NCBI GenBank assembly: GCA_900319255.1
Contig: ONNU01000025.1
Location: 1 to 24,687, forward strand
Source of the DNA: an uncultured Eubacteriales bacterium
GTDB lineage: Bacteria > Bacillota > Clostridia > Oscillospirales > Acutalibacteraceae
Direction: 5' to 3'
DNA length: 24,687 nt
The first letter of the stretch is position 1. Each line of letters starts with the position of its first letter. Shown one piece after another: positions 24,469 through 24,687 of the stretch. Made by a program: the position numbers and the translations under genes. Under the pieces are notes generated by a model. It was not told where the DNA came from. It worked only from the letters and a program-made list of their open reading frames with translations, and ran no database searches.

Positions 24469-24687
24469 AGAAAGCTCCCTCCTTTCATGTGTAAAATATT
24501 CAGCTGTTACGCTTTTATCACTAATTCATGCTTTTTTAGTATTTCTGCTTTGGTGGGTCGTTGTTCTGCTTTCATTCGTTAAGCTATGCTTCATCAGTTG
24601 TTCTGCTTTGGTGGGTCAAAAGGTGGAAACCACAAGGGGTTCCCCCTTGAGTTTTCCCCCTTTTGGAATCCCCTTTCCTTATCCCCT
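24469..24687. other. Intergenic region upstream of the gp25-like gene, with repeat copy D
   Basis: 219 bases to the window edge. The right 161 are repeat copy D. The left part holds the gp25 ribosome binding site and an AT-rich stretch (GTAAAATATTCAGCTG) in which no confident promoter was recognised. The gene upstream of it lies outside the window. Confidence 0.5.
24527..24687 (-). repeat. MITE-like repeat core, copy D (cut by window edge)
   Basis: Same core as copies A-C, with the perfect hairpin CAAGGGG-TTC-CCCCTTG at 24633-24649. The 17-base unit TTCTGCTTTGGTGGGTC occurs twice, at 24543-24559 and 24601-24617, offset 58 bases, so part of the core is duplicated here. Between them lies a degenerate form of the conserved ATGAAAGCAGAACA segment. 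The outer left end matches none of the A/C terminal repeats; the right end is outside the window. Confidence 0.75.

Overview
The window carries 18 protein-coding genes, all on the minus strand, so transcription runs from base 24687 towards base 1. The genes belong to a contractile injection system (CIS, the phage-tail-like or eCIS/Pvc/Afp type) in what looks like a Gram-positive, Ruminococcus-like Firmicute. The taxonomic reading is an inference from strong AGGAGG-type ribosome binding sites, moderate GC, ATG/GTG/TTG starts and protein style; no marker gene is present. No plus-strand gene, tRNA, rRNA or CRISPR array was found.

Right part (24468 to 15665), the baseplate module: a gp25-like wedge protein, two successive baseplate-J/gp6-like proteins, a phage tail protein I (gpI-like), and a CIS-associated protein with an N-terminal PFER..YYYG signature and a C-terminal Ig-like domain. 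Sheath, tube, VgrG-like spike and LysM/hub genes are absent and presumably lie beyond base 24687 or elsewhere.

Middle part (15390 to 9040), an unusual accessory module: a kinase-like protein with a C-terminal membrane helix, a MORN-repeat protein with an N-terminal membrane helix, a Pvc16/DUF4255 tail-terminator-like protein, a carboxypeptidase-regulatory-like protein, a PAAR-like (DUF4280) spike tip and a class III nucleotidyl cyclase-like protein.

Left part (8976 to 1): a membrane HAMP/SpoIIE-type phosphatase-like sensor, a Pvc15-like AAA+ ATPase, a YbjN-like small protein, and two tandem cassettes. Each cassette is a YbjN-like chaperone candidate followed 14-15 bases later by a large, disordered, acidic/Lys-rich protein with a Gly/Ala/Ser-rich hydrophobic C-terminal half. 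The second large protein runs off the left edge.

Most striking points: (1) three signalling-enzyme folds (kinase, cyclase, SpoIIE phosphatase) sit in one CIS operon and all appear to have lost catalytic residues; (2) two duplicated chaperone-cargo cassettes share a conserved K-LVDEY motif, a candidate cargo-loading signal; (3) two membrane proteins of opposite predicted topology, encoded 5 bases apart, could form an envelope anchor; (4) a MITE-like repeat family sits in four intergenic gaps, two copies having recognisable terminal inverted repeats placed just downstream of stop codons.

A working model (inference): a baseplate and spike are assembled with the AAA+ ATPase, the particle is tethered or sensed at the membrane through the MORN, kinase-like and SpoIIE-like proteins, and the left-end cassettes supply chaperoned cargo.
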